64,000 nucleotides of DNA from UBA2357 sp041916775 (GTDB taxonomy: Bacteria; Pseudomonadota; Gammaproteobacteria; Burkholderiales; Rhodocyclaceae), in contig JAYRYZ010000001.1 of NCBI GenBank assembly GCA_041916775.1, positions 62,001 to 126,000 on the forward strand, in the 5' to 3' direction. Each line of letters begins with the position of its first letter. Position 1 is the stretch's first letter. A model generated the notes under the pieces. That model worked only from the letters and a program-made list of their open reading frames with translations, was not told the DNA's origin and searched no databases. The position numbers and the translations under genes were made by a program. Below, piece by piece: positions 37,203-45,567 of this stretch.

Positions 37203-37730
37203 TCAGGGTGTGGTGTCCGCCCCGCCCGAGCGAGGCTGGATGACCGCGCGCACGCGGCCGTCGCCTTTCTGGCCGGAGGCCGTCGAGGCGGAATAACGCT
37301 CGGTGAGGGCGTCGTACTCGATGAAGTCGCCAGTCACGACGTCTCCTGCGGATGACACCCGGGCGCGGTTGAAGAGGCGCGCCCGCTCCGCGCGGGTGTC
37401 GTATTCGATGCGCTCGGCTTCGCCGTCGATGTAGCTGTCGGTGCCTTCCCGGCGCTGGCGGAAGGTCGCCGGCTTGCTCGCCGAGCCGGTCGCAATGCCG
37501 CTCTGGAAGCCATCCGCACCTTGGGTGACGACCATCTTGTCGCCGCGAATCTCGAGAGAGCCCTGGACGAGGATCACCGCACCTTCGAATACATGCACCT
37601 TGTTGCGGTCATCGATCGTGACCTTGTCAGCTTCGATCTGCACAGGTTGGTCGCGGTCGGACTTTGCGGCGTGCGCTGCGCAGGGCAGGAGCGCGGCGGC
37701 GAGGAGTGCGACATACAGGGTTGTCTTCAT
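37203..37730 (-). CDS. lptA: LPS transport periplasmic protein LptA
   Basis: 175 aa. The signal peptide is MKTTLYVALLAAALLPCAAHA (cut after residue 21), followed by an OstA beta-jellyroll domain: QPVQIEADKVTIDDRNKVHV, FEGAVILVQGSLEIRGDKMV and YIDGEAERIEYDTRAERARL. It bridges LptC and LptD across the periplasm. It overlaps lptC by 4 bases. lptB, normally next, is not here; an enoyl-CoA hydratase gene follows 36 bases later. Confidence 0.93.
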   Translation of the reverse strand: MKTTLYVALLAAALLPCAAHAAKSDRDQPVQIEADKVTIDDRNKVHVFEGAVILVQGSLEIRGDKMVVTQGADGFQSGIATGSASKPATFRQRREGTDSYIDGEAERIEYDTRAERARLFNRARVSSAGDVVTGDFIEYDALTERYSASTASGQKGDGRVRAVIQPRSGGADTTP

Positions 37731-38305
37731 GGCGAGGTCCGCGATCTGGGCGGGATCGTAACCGACGCCGCGCCTATCAGTTCCAGAGTTCCAAAGAGGT
37801 TGTCGGCGCGCAGGCCATTGCCGCGGGCAAGCCCGCCGCCTTGTCGAATGGTGACGGCCTCGTCGCTTCGCGCTCGCTCTTCCGAGGGCCAGATCGTGAG
37901 GCTGAGTGCGTCCAACTCCAGCGGCACCGCACCGGGCGAGGTTCGACGGACGCGCACCGCGTCGCGCAGGAAGATCTCGTCTCCGCCCGCGCGCGCCTCG
38001 CCATTGCGCGCAGTGACCGTGGTGGTCACAGCATCACGGATGGCCTCCAGGCGCGGGTTCTCGAGTACGCTCACATCCCGTCGTGGGAAGTGGCTGATGC
38101 GGTCGGACACGAGTTCGTAGCGGCGTGCGCCACCTGCGTCGAAGCTCACGAGGCGCGCGGTCTCGGCAACGAAGTCGGGGTTGCGGTTGTCGACCGCGGC
38201 AGGGGGCGCTTCCGGTTCGCGCGTGCTGCGTTCCAGCCACAGTGTGGCGCCGGCCAGCAGGGCAAGCACGACGATGGGGTAGAGTTGTTCGGCGGAGGCG
38301 CGCAT
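37727..38305 (-). CDS. lptC: LPS export protein LptC
   Basis: 192 aa bitopic inner-membrane protein that passes LPS from LptBFG to LptA. One N-terminal membrane segment (YPIVVLALLAGATLWLERST), then a periplasmic jellyroll (NPDFVAETARLVSFDAGGAR, LVSDRISHFPRRDVSVLENP). It follows kdsD after 110 bases that contain no kdsC and overlaps lptA by 4 bases. Confidence 0.9.
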   Translation of the reverse strand: MRASAEQLYPIVVLALLAGATLWLERSTREPEAPPAAVDNRNPDFVAETARLVSFDAGGARRYELVSDRISHFPRRDVSVLENPRLEAIRDAVTTTVTARNGEARAGGDEIFLRDAVRVRRTSPGAVPLELDALSLTIWPSEERARSDEAVTIRQGGGLARGNGLRADNLFGTLELIGAASVTIPPRSRTSP

Positions 38306-38415
38306 GGTGAGAGCGGTGGTAGGTGTGTGGCGTCAGCCGCGTCCGACGAGGCGTGGAGTGTCAGTCGCGCGCGCCTGCGGCCGATAGTGGGCATTCGGGA
38401 GCCCTTTCGAGCGCA

Positions 38416-39408
38416 TCAGATCACCTTCGCCTGCATCAGGTCGTGTGTGTTCAGAGCGCCGACCAAGCGCTGGTCGGCGTCGATGACCAGGAGCTGGCTG
38501 ATGCGCAGCTGCTCCATCATCTGCGCTGCCTCGGCGGCCAGAGCGTCCGGGCCAATGCTGCGCGGGGATGGTGTCATCACCTCCCCGATGCGGACCTGGC
38601 GCAGGTCGATGCCGCGCTCGAGCGCACGACGCAGGTCGCCGTCGGTGAATATCCCGATGACCCGGCCCGCCGCGTCGCAGATTGCGGTCATGCCGAGCCC
38701 GCCGCGGGTCATCGCGAGCAGTGCGTCGCCGAAGGAGGTTTCCTCTGCGACGGCAGGCACCCGCTCCGCCGGACGCATCACATCAGCGACGTGGGTGAGC
38801 AGGCGACGCCCCAGCGCCCCCCCGGGGTGGGAGCGGGCGAAGTCGTCCGGGCTGAATCCGCGGGCATCCAGTATGGCCACCGCAAGCGCATCACCCAGGG
38901 CAAGCGCCGCGGTGGTGCTCGCCGTAGGCGCGAGGTTCAGCGGACAGGCTTCCTCCACGACGCCGGCGTCCAGATGGGCGTCCGCCTCGCGCGCGAGCGG
39001 CGAGTCCGGGTTGCCGGTGAGCGCGATCAGGCGGGCACCCTGACGCTTCACCAGCGGCAGGATCGTGAGAAGCTCCTCGCTGCTGCCGGAGTTGGACAGC
39101 ATGATGACGACATCGTCTGGAGTGATCATGCCCAAGTCGCCATGCGCGGCCTCCGCTGCATGCACGAAATAGGCGGGCGTGCCCGTGCTTGCCAGCGTGG
39201 CCGCGATCTTGCGGCCGATGTGCCCGGATTTGCCAATGCCGGTAACGATGACCCGCCCGCGGCGTGCGAGGATGGTCGACACCGCGCACACGAAGTGTGC
39301 ATCCAGGCGATCGGACAGGGCCGTCACGGCTTCGGCTTCGATGCGCAGGACGCGGCGCGCCATCGCGAGCACCTGGTCGGAGCGGACATCTTGCGTTTGC
39401 AGGGTCAT
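38416..39408 (-). CDS. kdsD: arabinose-5-phosphate isomerase
   Basis: Converts ribulose 5-phosphate to arabinose 5-phosphate, the first step to Kdo. 330 aa from the ATG at 39406-39408 (MTLQTQDVRSDQVLAMARRV). An SIS sugar-isomerase domain (GRVIVTGIGKSGHIGRKIAA, MLSNSGSSEELLTILP, SHPGGALGRRLL) is followed by two CBS domains (about residues 205-330). Divergent from the CPA2 antiporter gene, the usual betaproteobacterial arrangement. kdsC, which normally follows, is missing here; the 110 bases before lptC contain no remnant I could find. Confidence 0.94.
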   Translation of the reverse strand: MTLQTQDVRSDQVLAMARRVLRIEAEAVTALSDRLDAHFVCAVSTILARRGRVIVTGIGKSGHIGRKIAATLASTGTPAYFVHAAEAAHGDLGMITPDDVVIMLSNSGSSEELLTILPLVKRQGARLIALTGNPDSPLAREADAHLDAGVVEEACPLNLAPTASTTAALALGDALAVAILDARGFSPDDFARSHPGGALGRRLLTHVADVMRPAERVPAVAEETSFGDALLAMTRGGLGMTAICDAAGRVIGIFTDGDLRRALERGIDLRQVRIGEVMTPSPRSIGPDALAAEAAQMMEQLRISQLLVIDADQRLVGALNTHDLMQAKVI

Positions 39409-39551
39409 GCGTGTTTCAGCGGCTGGGTGGGTTGGGGGACTTGTCGGTGTTGTCGCCAGTCGTGGGGCGCGTGCCGTGCGGGCGCGCTTCACGATTCGGT
39501 GACTGGCGTCGGATGCGTGATCCGAGTATAACAGAGCGGCAACCCCGTCAC

Positions 39552-39583
39552 GGGCGGGCTGCGCCCGTCCGCGCAGCCCGCCC
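39552..39583 (+). other. 12-bp perfect hairpin in the antiporter leader
   Basis: GGGCGGGCTGCG (39552-39563) pairs exactly with CGCAGCCCGCCC (39572-39583) around an 8-base loop, ending 21 bases before the antiporter ATG. ACGGGCG/CGCCCGT can form a competing stem (39550-39568). No U-tract follows, and no clear ribosome-binding site lies between hairpin and ATG. A role in translation control of the antiporter, or of divergent transcription, is possible. Confidence 0.45.
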
Positions 39584-39604
39584 GGAATCTGTCCGCCTCC
39601 GTCG

Positions 39605-41575
39605 ATGCTCAATACCCTAGAACTGGTGCTGCTCCTGTTGGCCGCTTCCGTGGTCGTCGTGGCCTTTTTCCGCAGTCTCAACTTGCCGCCGGTGTTGGGC
39701 TATCTGCTCGTCGGTGCAGCGGTCGGGCCCCACGCGCTGAACCTGATGCACGAGACGAAAGGGGCGAGTCACCTTGCCGAGTTCGGTGTCGTGTTCCTGA
39801 TGTTCTCGATCGGGCTCGAGTTCTCGCTGTCCCGATTGTTCGCGATGCGGCGCATCGTGTTCGGATTCGGCTCGGTGCAGGTGCTGGGAACGATCGCCGT
39901 GGTCGTGGCACTCGGCAAGCTGGCGGGGCTCGGCTGGGTGCCGAGTCTCGTGCTCGGTTGCATCCTGTCCATGTCATCGACCGCGATCCTGTCCAAGCTG
40001 CTCTCCGACCGGCTGGAGCTTGATCGGCCGCATGGGCGCGAGACGATCGGCGTGCTGCTTTTCCAGGATATCGCGGTGGTGCCGATGATGATCCTGTTGC
40101 CTGCGATGTCGCGTCCTGCGGACGAGCTCCTCGCGACGCTCTCGCTCGCGCTCCTCAAGGCGGTGGTGATGCTGGTGCTGGTGCTGGTGATCGGGCAGAG
40201 GCTGATGCGCTGGTGGTTCACGCAGGTGGCGAAGCGCCGCTCGGGTGAGCTCTTCATGCTCAACGTGTTGCTGATCACGCTGGGGCTGGCGTGGCTTTCC
40301 GAGCATGTGGGGCTGTCGCTCGCGCTCGGCGCCTTTCTCGCGGGCATGCTGATCTCGGAGACCGAGTATCGGTACCAGGTCGAAGAGGATATCAAGCCTT
40401 TCCGCGACGTGCTGCTCGGATTGTTCTTCGTCACTGTGGGCATGTTTCTCGACGTCGGGATGATCGCCGAGAACCTGCCTGCCGTGCTGGGCATGGTCGT
40501 CGGTTTCATGGTGCTGAAATTCGCGATCGTGATGCTCGCATCGCGCCTGTTCGGCTCTTCGCAAGGCACTGCGATGCGAACCGGGCTGTGGCTGTGCGCG
40601 GGGGGCGAATTCGGCTTCGTGCTGATCGCGCATCTGGACGGGTTGGCGCTGATGTCCGGGGCCTTGCTGCAGGTTACGGTGGCCGCACTTGTGCTGTCGA
40701 TGTTGCTTGCGCCGCTGGTCGTGCAGGTCAGCGACCGGGTCGTGATGCGCTTCGTCGCATCCGAATGGCTTCTGAAGTCGATGGAGCTCACGCGCATTGC
40801 TGCGCAGACCATGAGCGCGGACAAGCATGTGATCATCGCCGGCTACGGACGCAGCGGCCAGTACATGGCGCGCTTCATGGACAAGGAGAACGTCACTTAC
40901 GTCGCGCTCGATCTGGATCCGGAGCGGGTGCGCGAGGCCGCGGCGGCCGGCGACTCGGTGGTGTTCGGGGACGCGTCGCGGCAGGAGACGCTGATGGCAG
41001 CGGGCATTCTGCGGGCGAGCGCGCTGGTGATCTCGTTCTCGGAAGTGGATGCGGCGTTGCGGGTGATGCACCGTGCTCATGCGCTGAAGCCGGGGCTGCC
41101 GATCATCGCGCGTGCGGCCGACGAGCGCGACATGGAGCGGCTCACCAAGGGCGGCGCCACGGAGGCTGTGCCGGAGGTGTTCGAGAGCAGCATCATGCTC
41201 GCGTCGCACGTGCTGGCTCTGGTGGGGGTTCCGCTCAACAGGGTCATCCGCCGCGTGCGCGACGTGCGCAACCAGCGCTATGCGCTCATGCGCGGTTTCT
41301 TTCATGGCGCTGACGACTCGGCCGATGATCCCGATTCAGCCCAGCCACGCCTGCATTCGATCGTTGTGCCGCCCGGTGCGAGCGCGATCGGGTTGACTTT
41401 CGGCGAGCTTGGGCTGGAGCGGCTCGAGGTGCAGGTGTCGGCGGTGCGGCGGCGCTACATCAAGGGCGTTTCGCCAGGGCCGGAGACGCGTGTCGTCGAG
41501 GGCGATGTACTGGTGCTGCTGGGGTTGCCGGATGCGCTCAAGCGCGCGGAGAGTCTGCTGCTCCAGGGCGTCTGA
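39605..41575 (+). CDS. CPA2-family monovalent cation:proton antiporter (KefB/YbaL-like)
   Basis: 656 aa. The N-terminal Na+/H+ exchanger domain has about twelve membrane spans (residues 1-385; MFSIGLEFSLSRLF, LGAFLAGMLISETEYRYQVE). A cytoplasmic RCK/TrkA-N domain follows (IIAGYGRSGQYMARF with the GxGxxG-type nucleotide site near residue 415, then ALDLDPERV), and a TrkA-C domain forms the end (residues 580-650). Such proteins exchange K+ or Na+ for protons, gated by bound nucleotide or glutathione adducts; the substrate cannot be told from sequence. It precedes the mla genes. Confidence 0.9.
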   Translation: MLNTLELVLLLLAASVVVVAFFRSLNLPPVLGYLLVGAAVGPHALNLMHETKGASHLAEFGVVFLMFSIGLEFSLSRLFAMRRIVFGFGSVQVLGTIAVVVALGKLAGLGWVPSLVLGCILSMSSTAILSKLLSDRLELDRPHGRETIGVLLFQDIAVVPMMILLPAMSRPADELLATLSLALLKAVVMLVLVLVIGQRLMRWWFTQVAKRRSGELFMLNVLLITLGLAWLSEHVGLSLALGAFLAGMLISETEYRYQVEEDIKPFRDVLLGLFFVTVGMFLDVGMIAENLPAVLGMVVGFMVLKFAIVMLASRLFGSSQGTAMRTGLWLCAGGEFGFVLIAHLDGLALMSGALLQVTVAALVLSMLLAPLVVQVSDRVVMRFVASEWLLKSMELTRIAAQTMSADKHVIIAGYGRSGQYMARFMDKENVTYVALDLDPERVREAAAAGDSVVFGDASRQETLMAAGILRASALVISFSEVDAALRVMHRAHALKPGLPIIARAADERDMERLTKGGATEAVPEVFESSIMLASHVLALVGVPLNRVIRRVRDVRNQRYALMRGFFHGADDSADDPDSAQPRLHSIVVPPGASAIGLTFGELGLERLEVQVSAVRRRYIKGVSPGPETRVVEGDVLVLLGLPDALKRAESLLLQGV

Positions 41576-41652
41576 GCGGGTGTCCGCCCCTCGAGTTTGC
41601 ACACTGTTACCTTGCATTTGCATGTGCACCAAGTCAGTCGGAAACGCTCTGG

Positions 41653-41658
41653 TACAAT
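41653..41658 (+). promoter_or_regulatory. -10 element of a probable mla operon promoter
   Basis: GGTACAATAC contains TACAAT, a good -10 box, 32 bases before the proposed mlaF start. The -35 region (about 41630-41635) is a poor match. The position in the 115-base gap after the antiporter gene fits a promoter for mlaFEDACB. Confidence 0.45.
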
Positions 41659-41690
41659 ACGCGGTTTTTCCAGCGCTGGAAATTGTCGGC

Positions 41691-42512
41691 TTGAACACCG
41701 TTGCGGCTTCGGCCAGTCCTCTCGTGCATCTTCGTGATGTGCGCTTCGCCTATGGCGATCGCGCCATCCTGCAGGGTGTCGACCTGGTCGTGCCGCGCGG
41801 CAAGGTCGTCGCGATCATGGGCGGCAGCGGTAGCGGCAAGACCACGCTGCTGCGACTCATCGGGGGGCAGTTGCGTGCCTCCGGCGGGGTGGTCGAGGTG
41901 GCCGGGCAGGACATTGCGGGGCTGGGGCGCGAGGCGATGTACGCGTTGCGCCGGCGCATGGGCATGTTGTTCCAGTTCGGGGCGCTGTTCACCGACATGA
42001 CGGTGTTCGACAACGTGGCATTCCCCTTGCGCGAGCACACCGATCTACCGCGTGAGCTGGTCCGTGACCTGGTGCTGATGAAGCTGGATGCGGTGGGTTT
42101 GCGCGGCGCGGCGGGGCTGATGCCGGCCGAACTCTCCGGCGGCATGGCGCGGCGCGTGGCACTCGCGCGTGCAGTGGCGCTGGATCCGATGCTGATCATG
42201 TACGACGAGCCCTTCGCCGGGTTGGACCCGATCTCGCTCGGTGTGGTGGGGCAGCTCATTCGCAGGCTCAACGACGCGCTGGGCGCGAGCTCCATACTGG
42301 TCACGCACGACGTGCACGAGTCGCTCGCGATTGTCGATTACGTCTATTTCGTGTCGGCCGGTCGCATCGTTGCCGAGGGCACGCCGGACGAGATCCGCGC
42401 GTCGCGTGACCCCTTCGTGCACCAGTTCGTGCATGCCGAGATCGATGGCCCGGTGCCGTTCCATTATCCCGCGACGCCGATCGGGGAGATGCTGCTGGGA
42501 GATGTCCGATGA
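41691..42512 (+). CDS. mlaF: phospholipid ABC transporter ATP-binding protein MlaF
   Basis: ATPase of the MlaFEDB complex that moves phospholipids between the outer and inner membranes. Walker A IMGGSGSGKTTLL, Q-loop FQFGALFTDMTVFDNVAFPL, the MlaF-type signature LSGGMARRVALARA, Walker B LIMYDEPFAGLDP and the switch His in LVTHD are present. About 273 aa from the TTG at 41691; a GTG at 41724 would give MHLRDVRFAYGD and is a real alternative, and no ATG is available before the first conserved strand. Overlaps mlaE by 4 bases. Confidence 0.92.
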   Translation: MNTVAASASPLVHLRDVRFAYGDRAILQGVDLVVPRGKVVAIMGGSGSGKTTLLRLIGGQLRASGGVVEVAGQDIAGLGREAMYALRRRMGMLFQFGALFTDMTVFDNVAFPLREHTDLPRELVRDLVLMKLDAVGLRGAAGLMPAELSGGMARRVALARAVALDPMLIMYDEPFAGLDPISLGVVGQLIRRLNDALGASSILVTHDVHESLAIVDYVYFVSAGRIVAEGTPDEIRASRDPFVHQFVHAEIDGPVPFHYPATPIGEMLLGDVR

Positions 42513-43300
42513 CGCCGCTCGGCTTCGTTCGCCGCCTGGGTGCGCTGATCGTCGACAGCGTATGGACGCTGGGCTTCGTGGCGCGTTTCTTTGCGCTGCT
42601 GCTGCTGTATTCCGGGCAGTCGTTCCGGCGCATTCATCTCACCATCCGCGAGGTGTATTTCAGCGGCGTGCTGTCGCTGCTCATCATCGTTGTGTCCGGC
42701 TTGTTCGTCGGCATGGTGCTGGGCCTGCAGGGCTACGAGACGCTGCAACGCTTCGGCTCGGGTGATGCGCTGGGTGTGCTGGTGGCGCTGTCGCTCACGC
42801 GTGAGCTGGGGCCGGTGGTGGCGGGCTTGCTGTTCGCGAGCCGTGCGGGCTCTGCGGTTACTGCCGAGATCGGCCTGATGAAGGTCACCGAGCAGTTGAA
42901 GGCGATGGACATGATGGCGGTGAGCCCGATTGCCCGCGTCGTCGCGCCACGCTTCTGGGGGGGCGTGATCTCCATGCCGCTGCTTGCAGCGATCTTCTCC
43001 AGCATGGGCGTGTTTGGCGGCTGGCTGATCGGCGTGGTGTTCATCGGTGTCGACGAGGGTGCGTTCTGGTCGCAGATGCAGGCCGCGGTGGATTTTCGCT
43101 ATGACGTGATGAACGGCGTCATCAAGAGCGTGGTCTTCGGTGTTGCGGTGTCGCTGATCGCGGTGTTCGAGGGGCACGACTGTACCCCGACCGCCGAGGG
43201 TGTGTCGCGCGCGATCACGCGGACGGTGGTGAGCTCCGCGCTGGCGATCCTCGCGCTGGATTTCGTGTTGACTTCATTCATGTTCCGGGGCCAGTCATGA
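42509..43300 (+). CDS. mlaE: phospholipid ABC transporter permease MlaE
   Basis: 263 aa inner-membrane permease of the Mla complex, with about five hydrophobic segments and the MlaE-family core LTRELGPVVAGLLFASRAGS and GLMKVTEQLKAMDMMAVSPI. It overlaps both mlaF and mlaD by 4 bases (ATGA), so the complex subunits are translationally coupled. Confidence 0.95.
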   Translation: MTPLGFVRRLGALIVDSVWTLGFVARFFALLLLYSGQSFRRIHLTIREVYFSGVLSLLIIVVSGLFVGMVLGLQGYETLQRFGSGDALGVLVALSLTRELGPVVAGLLFASRAGSAVTAEIGLMKVTEQLKAMDMMAVSPIARVVAPRFWGGVISMPLLAAIFSSMGVFGGWLIGVVFIGVDEGAFWSQMQAAVDFRYDVMNGVIKSVVFGVAVSLIAVFEGHDCTPTAEGVSRAITRTVVSSALAILALDFVLTSFMFRGQS

Positions 43301-43752
43301 GCCGAATCAAGCTTGATCTTTGGGTGGGCCTGTTTGTCGCGATCGGTTTCGCTGCGCTGCTATTTCTTGCCTTGCGCGTCGGTAACCTATCCACCAACAG
43401 CCTGGGCGAGACGTACGCCGTGAGTGCGCAGTTCGACAACATCGGCGGGTTGAAGGTGCGCGCGCCGGTGAAGAGTGCCGGTGTGGTTGTCGGCCGCGTC
43501 GCCGACATCCGCCTGGATCCGTCGCGCTATCGCGCCGAGGTCGTGCTGATGCTGGACAAGCGCTTTCCGTTCCCGTCGGATACGGCCGCCTCCATACTGA
43601 CATCCGGCCTCCTCGGCGAACAGTATGTCGGGCTGGACGCCGGCGTTGACGAGGCCATGCTCGCAAGCGGTGACCGCATCGAGATCACCAGCTCGGCGGT
43701 GGTGCTCGAGAAGCTCATCGGGCAGTTCCTGTTCAACAAGGCGGCCGAATGA
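43297..43752 (+). CDS. mlaD: phospholipid transporter substrate-binding protein MlaD
   Basis: 151 aa MCE-domain protein anchored by one N-terminal membrane helix (LWVGLFVAIGFAALLFLALR). The MCE domain follows (YAVSAQFDNIGGLKVRAPVK, GVVVGRVADIRLD) and GLLGEQYVGLDAG near residue 105. Hexameric rings of this protein hold lipid in transit between MlaC and MlaE. Overlaps mlaE; 34 bases separate it from mlaA. Confidence 0.95.
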   Translation: MSRIKLDLWVGLFVAIGFAALLFLALRVGNLSTNSLGETYAVSAQFDNIGGLKVRAPVKSAGVVVGRVADIRLDPSRYRAEVVLMLDKRFPFPSDTAASILTSGLLGEQYVGLDAGVDEAMLASGDRIEITSSAVVLEKLIGQFLFNKAAE

Positions 43753-43786
43753 GCCGTCAAGACAACTCTCCCCGCGGGGCCAGATC

Positions 43787-44566
43787 ATGAAACTCGCACT
43801 CAAGTCCGGCCGACTGACGGCGCTGCTTGTCCTGTCGGCCGCTCTGCTTCTCGGGGGCTGCGCAAGCAACCCCGCCAACCCGGATGACCCTTACGAGGAC
43901 TACAACCGGGCGATGTTCCAGTTCAACCAGCGGGTCGACAAATACACCTTGCGCCCGCTCGCGCGGGTATATGAGACGGTGACGCCGAACCCGGTGCGCA
44001 TCGGCATCGGCAATTTCTTCAGCAACCTCGGTGATGTCTGGATCGGCGCCAACAACCTCATGCAGGGAAAGGTGGAGGAGGGTGTCTCCGACTGGATGCG
44101 CTTCATCTTCAACAGCACCTGGGGCCTGGGTGGGCTGCTCGACATCGCGAGCGAAGCCGGCATGACCAAGCACGACGAGGACTTCGGCCAGACCCTGGCG
44201 GTGTGGGGGGTGGGCGAAGGGCCTTACATCGTGCTGCCTTTCTTCGGTCCGCGTACGCTGCGTGATGCCGCTGCGTTGCCGGTGGATATGACTGCGGACA
44301 ACGTCTGGGGCATAGACCACGTGCCCACACGCAACACCATGACCGGATTGCGCCTCACGCATGCGCGTGCGGCCTTCCTGGGGATCGAGAAGTCGTTCCG
44401 TCAGGGCACGCTGGACCAGTACGCCTCGGCGCGCGACTTCTATCTGCAGCAGCGCCGCTACAAGGTCCAGGATGGCAATGTCGGCCTCGACTACGAGGAC
44501 TACGATGATGAGTCTGCCACGCGTACCTTCCGCCCCTCGCTCGGCTTGAGCCTGCGAACCGAATGA
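43787..44566 (+). CDS. mlaA: phospholipid-binding lipoprotein MlaA (VacJ)
   Basis: Outer-membrane lipoprotein that extracts misplaced phospholipids from the outer leaflet. 259 aa from the ATG at 43787; signal peptide with lipobox LLLGGC (Cys near residue 25). The family core is intact: YNRAMFQFNQRVDKYTLRPL, FFSNLGDVWIGANNLMQGK, WGVGEGPYIVLPFFGPRTLR. Placed inside the mla operon between mlaD and mlaC, as in many betaproteobacteria and unlike E. coli where it is elsewhere. Confidence 0.95.
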   Translation: MKLALKSGRLTALLVLSAALLLGGCASNPANPDDPYEDYNRAMFQFNQRVDKYTLRPLARVYETVTPNPVRIGIGNFFSNLGDVWIGANNLMQGKVEEGVSDWMRFIFNSTWGLGGLLDIASEAGMTKHDEDFGQTLAVWGVGEGPYIVLPFFGPRTLRDAAALPVDMTADNVWGIDHVPTRNTMTGLRLTHARAAFLGIEKSFRQGTLDQYASARDFYLQQRRYKVQDGNVGLDYEDYDDESATRTFRPSLGLSLRTE

Positions 44567-44580
44567 ACAGGAGCCAACGC

Positions 44581-45219
44581 ATGAAATCGAAACTGCTCGC
44601 CCTGCTGACCACCTTTTTGCTCGTCTTTGCGCCCGCTGTGCACGCAGCGCCGGAGGTCGCCCCCGACGAGTTGGTGCAGCGCATCTCCAACGAGGTGCTC
44701 GACATCGTGCGTACCGACCCCGGCCTGAAGGCGGGCGACACCAGCGCGGCGATCGCGCGGGTGGAGCAGGTGGTGTTGCCACACTTCAACTTCCGTCGCA
44801 TGGCATCGCTCGCGGTGGGGCCGGACTGGCGCAGCGCGACGCCGGTGCAGCAGCAGCAGATCGCTGACGGCTTCTATGGGCTGCTGGTGCGCACCTATTC
44901 CAACGCGCTCACCAACTACAAGGACCAGACCGTGCGCTTCCGGCCGTTCAGGATGGACGCCGGCGCGAAAACGGTGCGGGTGCAGTCCGAGATCGTGCAG
45001 GCGGGCGCGCAGCCGATTCCCGTCGATTACGTGCTCGGGGCCGGTGAGGACGGCTGGAAGGTGTTCGACATCGTCATCAGCGGCGGCAGCCTCGTCACCA
45101 CCTACCGTGACAGCTTCGCCGAGCAGATCCGCACCGGTGGCATGGATGGGCTGATCCGCTGGTTGCAGAGCAAGGCGGGTGAGCCCGAGCCGGCTCAGCC
45201 GGCAGCGGCGAAGTCCTGA
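44581..45219 (+). CDS. mlaC: phospholipid shuttle protein MlaC
   Basis: Periplasmic carrier between MlaA and MlaD. 212 aa from the ATG at 44581 (MKSKLLALLTTFLLVFAPAV, signal cut after HA); AGGAG lies 8 bases upstream, which favours it over an in-frame ATG at 44563 that overlaps the mlaA stop. The Tol_Tol_Ttg2 domain is visible: ARVEQVVLPHFNFRRMASLA and VLGAGEDGWKVFDIVISGGS. Overlaps mlaB by one base. Confidence 0.93.
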   Translation: MKSKLLALLTTFLLVFAPAVHAAPEVAPDELVQRISNEVLDIVRTDPGLKAGDTSAAIARVEQVVLPHFNFRRMASLAVGPDWRSATPVQQQQIADGFYGLLVRTYSNALTNYKDQTVRFRPFRMDAGAKTVRVQSEIVQAGAQPIPVDYVLGAGEDGWKVFDIVISGGSLVTTYRDSFAEQIRTGGMDGLIRWLQSKAGEPEPAQPAAAKS

Positions 45220-45500
45220 TGCAGGGCCCGGCAGAGCTCCTCTTGCAGGGCGCAGTGACCATGGCTTGCGCGACGGCGCTGGTCGCACGTGGCCGCGAAC
45301 TCGCGCGCGCCGGGGACCTTGTTGTCGATTTTTCTGCGGTGGATGAATGCGACTCGAGTGCGCTTGCCCTGTTGTTCGACTGGATGCGCGCGGCCCAGGC
45401 TGCCGGGCATCGCGTGTCGACGCGCGCGCTGCCCCCGACACTCGCGAGCCTTGCGGCGCTGTATGGCGTATCCGGGCTGATTCCGGCAGCCGCTGTCTGA
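45219..45500 (+). CDS. mlaB: STAS-domain protein MlaB
   Basis: 93 aa STAS protein, the cytosolic regulatory subunit that binds MlaF. The conserved VVDFSAVDECDSSALALLFD holds the Ser of the STAS loop. It overlaps mlaC by one base (TGATG) and closes the mlaFEDACB set. Confidence 0.88.
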   Translation: MQGPAELLLQGAVTMACATALVARGRELARAGDLVVDFSAVDECDSSALALLFDWMRAAQAAGHRVSTRALPPTLASLAALYGVSGLIPAAAV

Positions 45501-45567
45501 AGCGTCGGACGTTGCTGATGCTGTTTGCAGTTCCTTTCATGGGCCGAGGCCTGGTCCGGAGTTCGAT

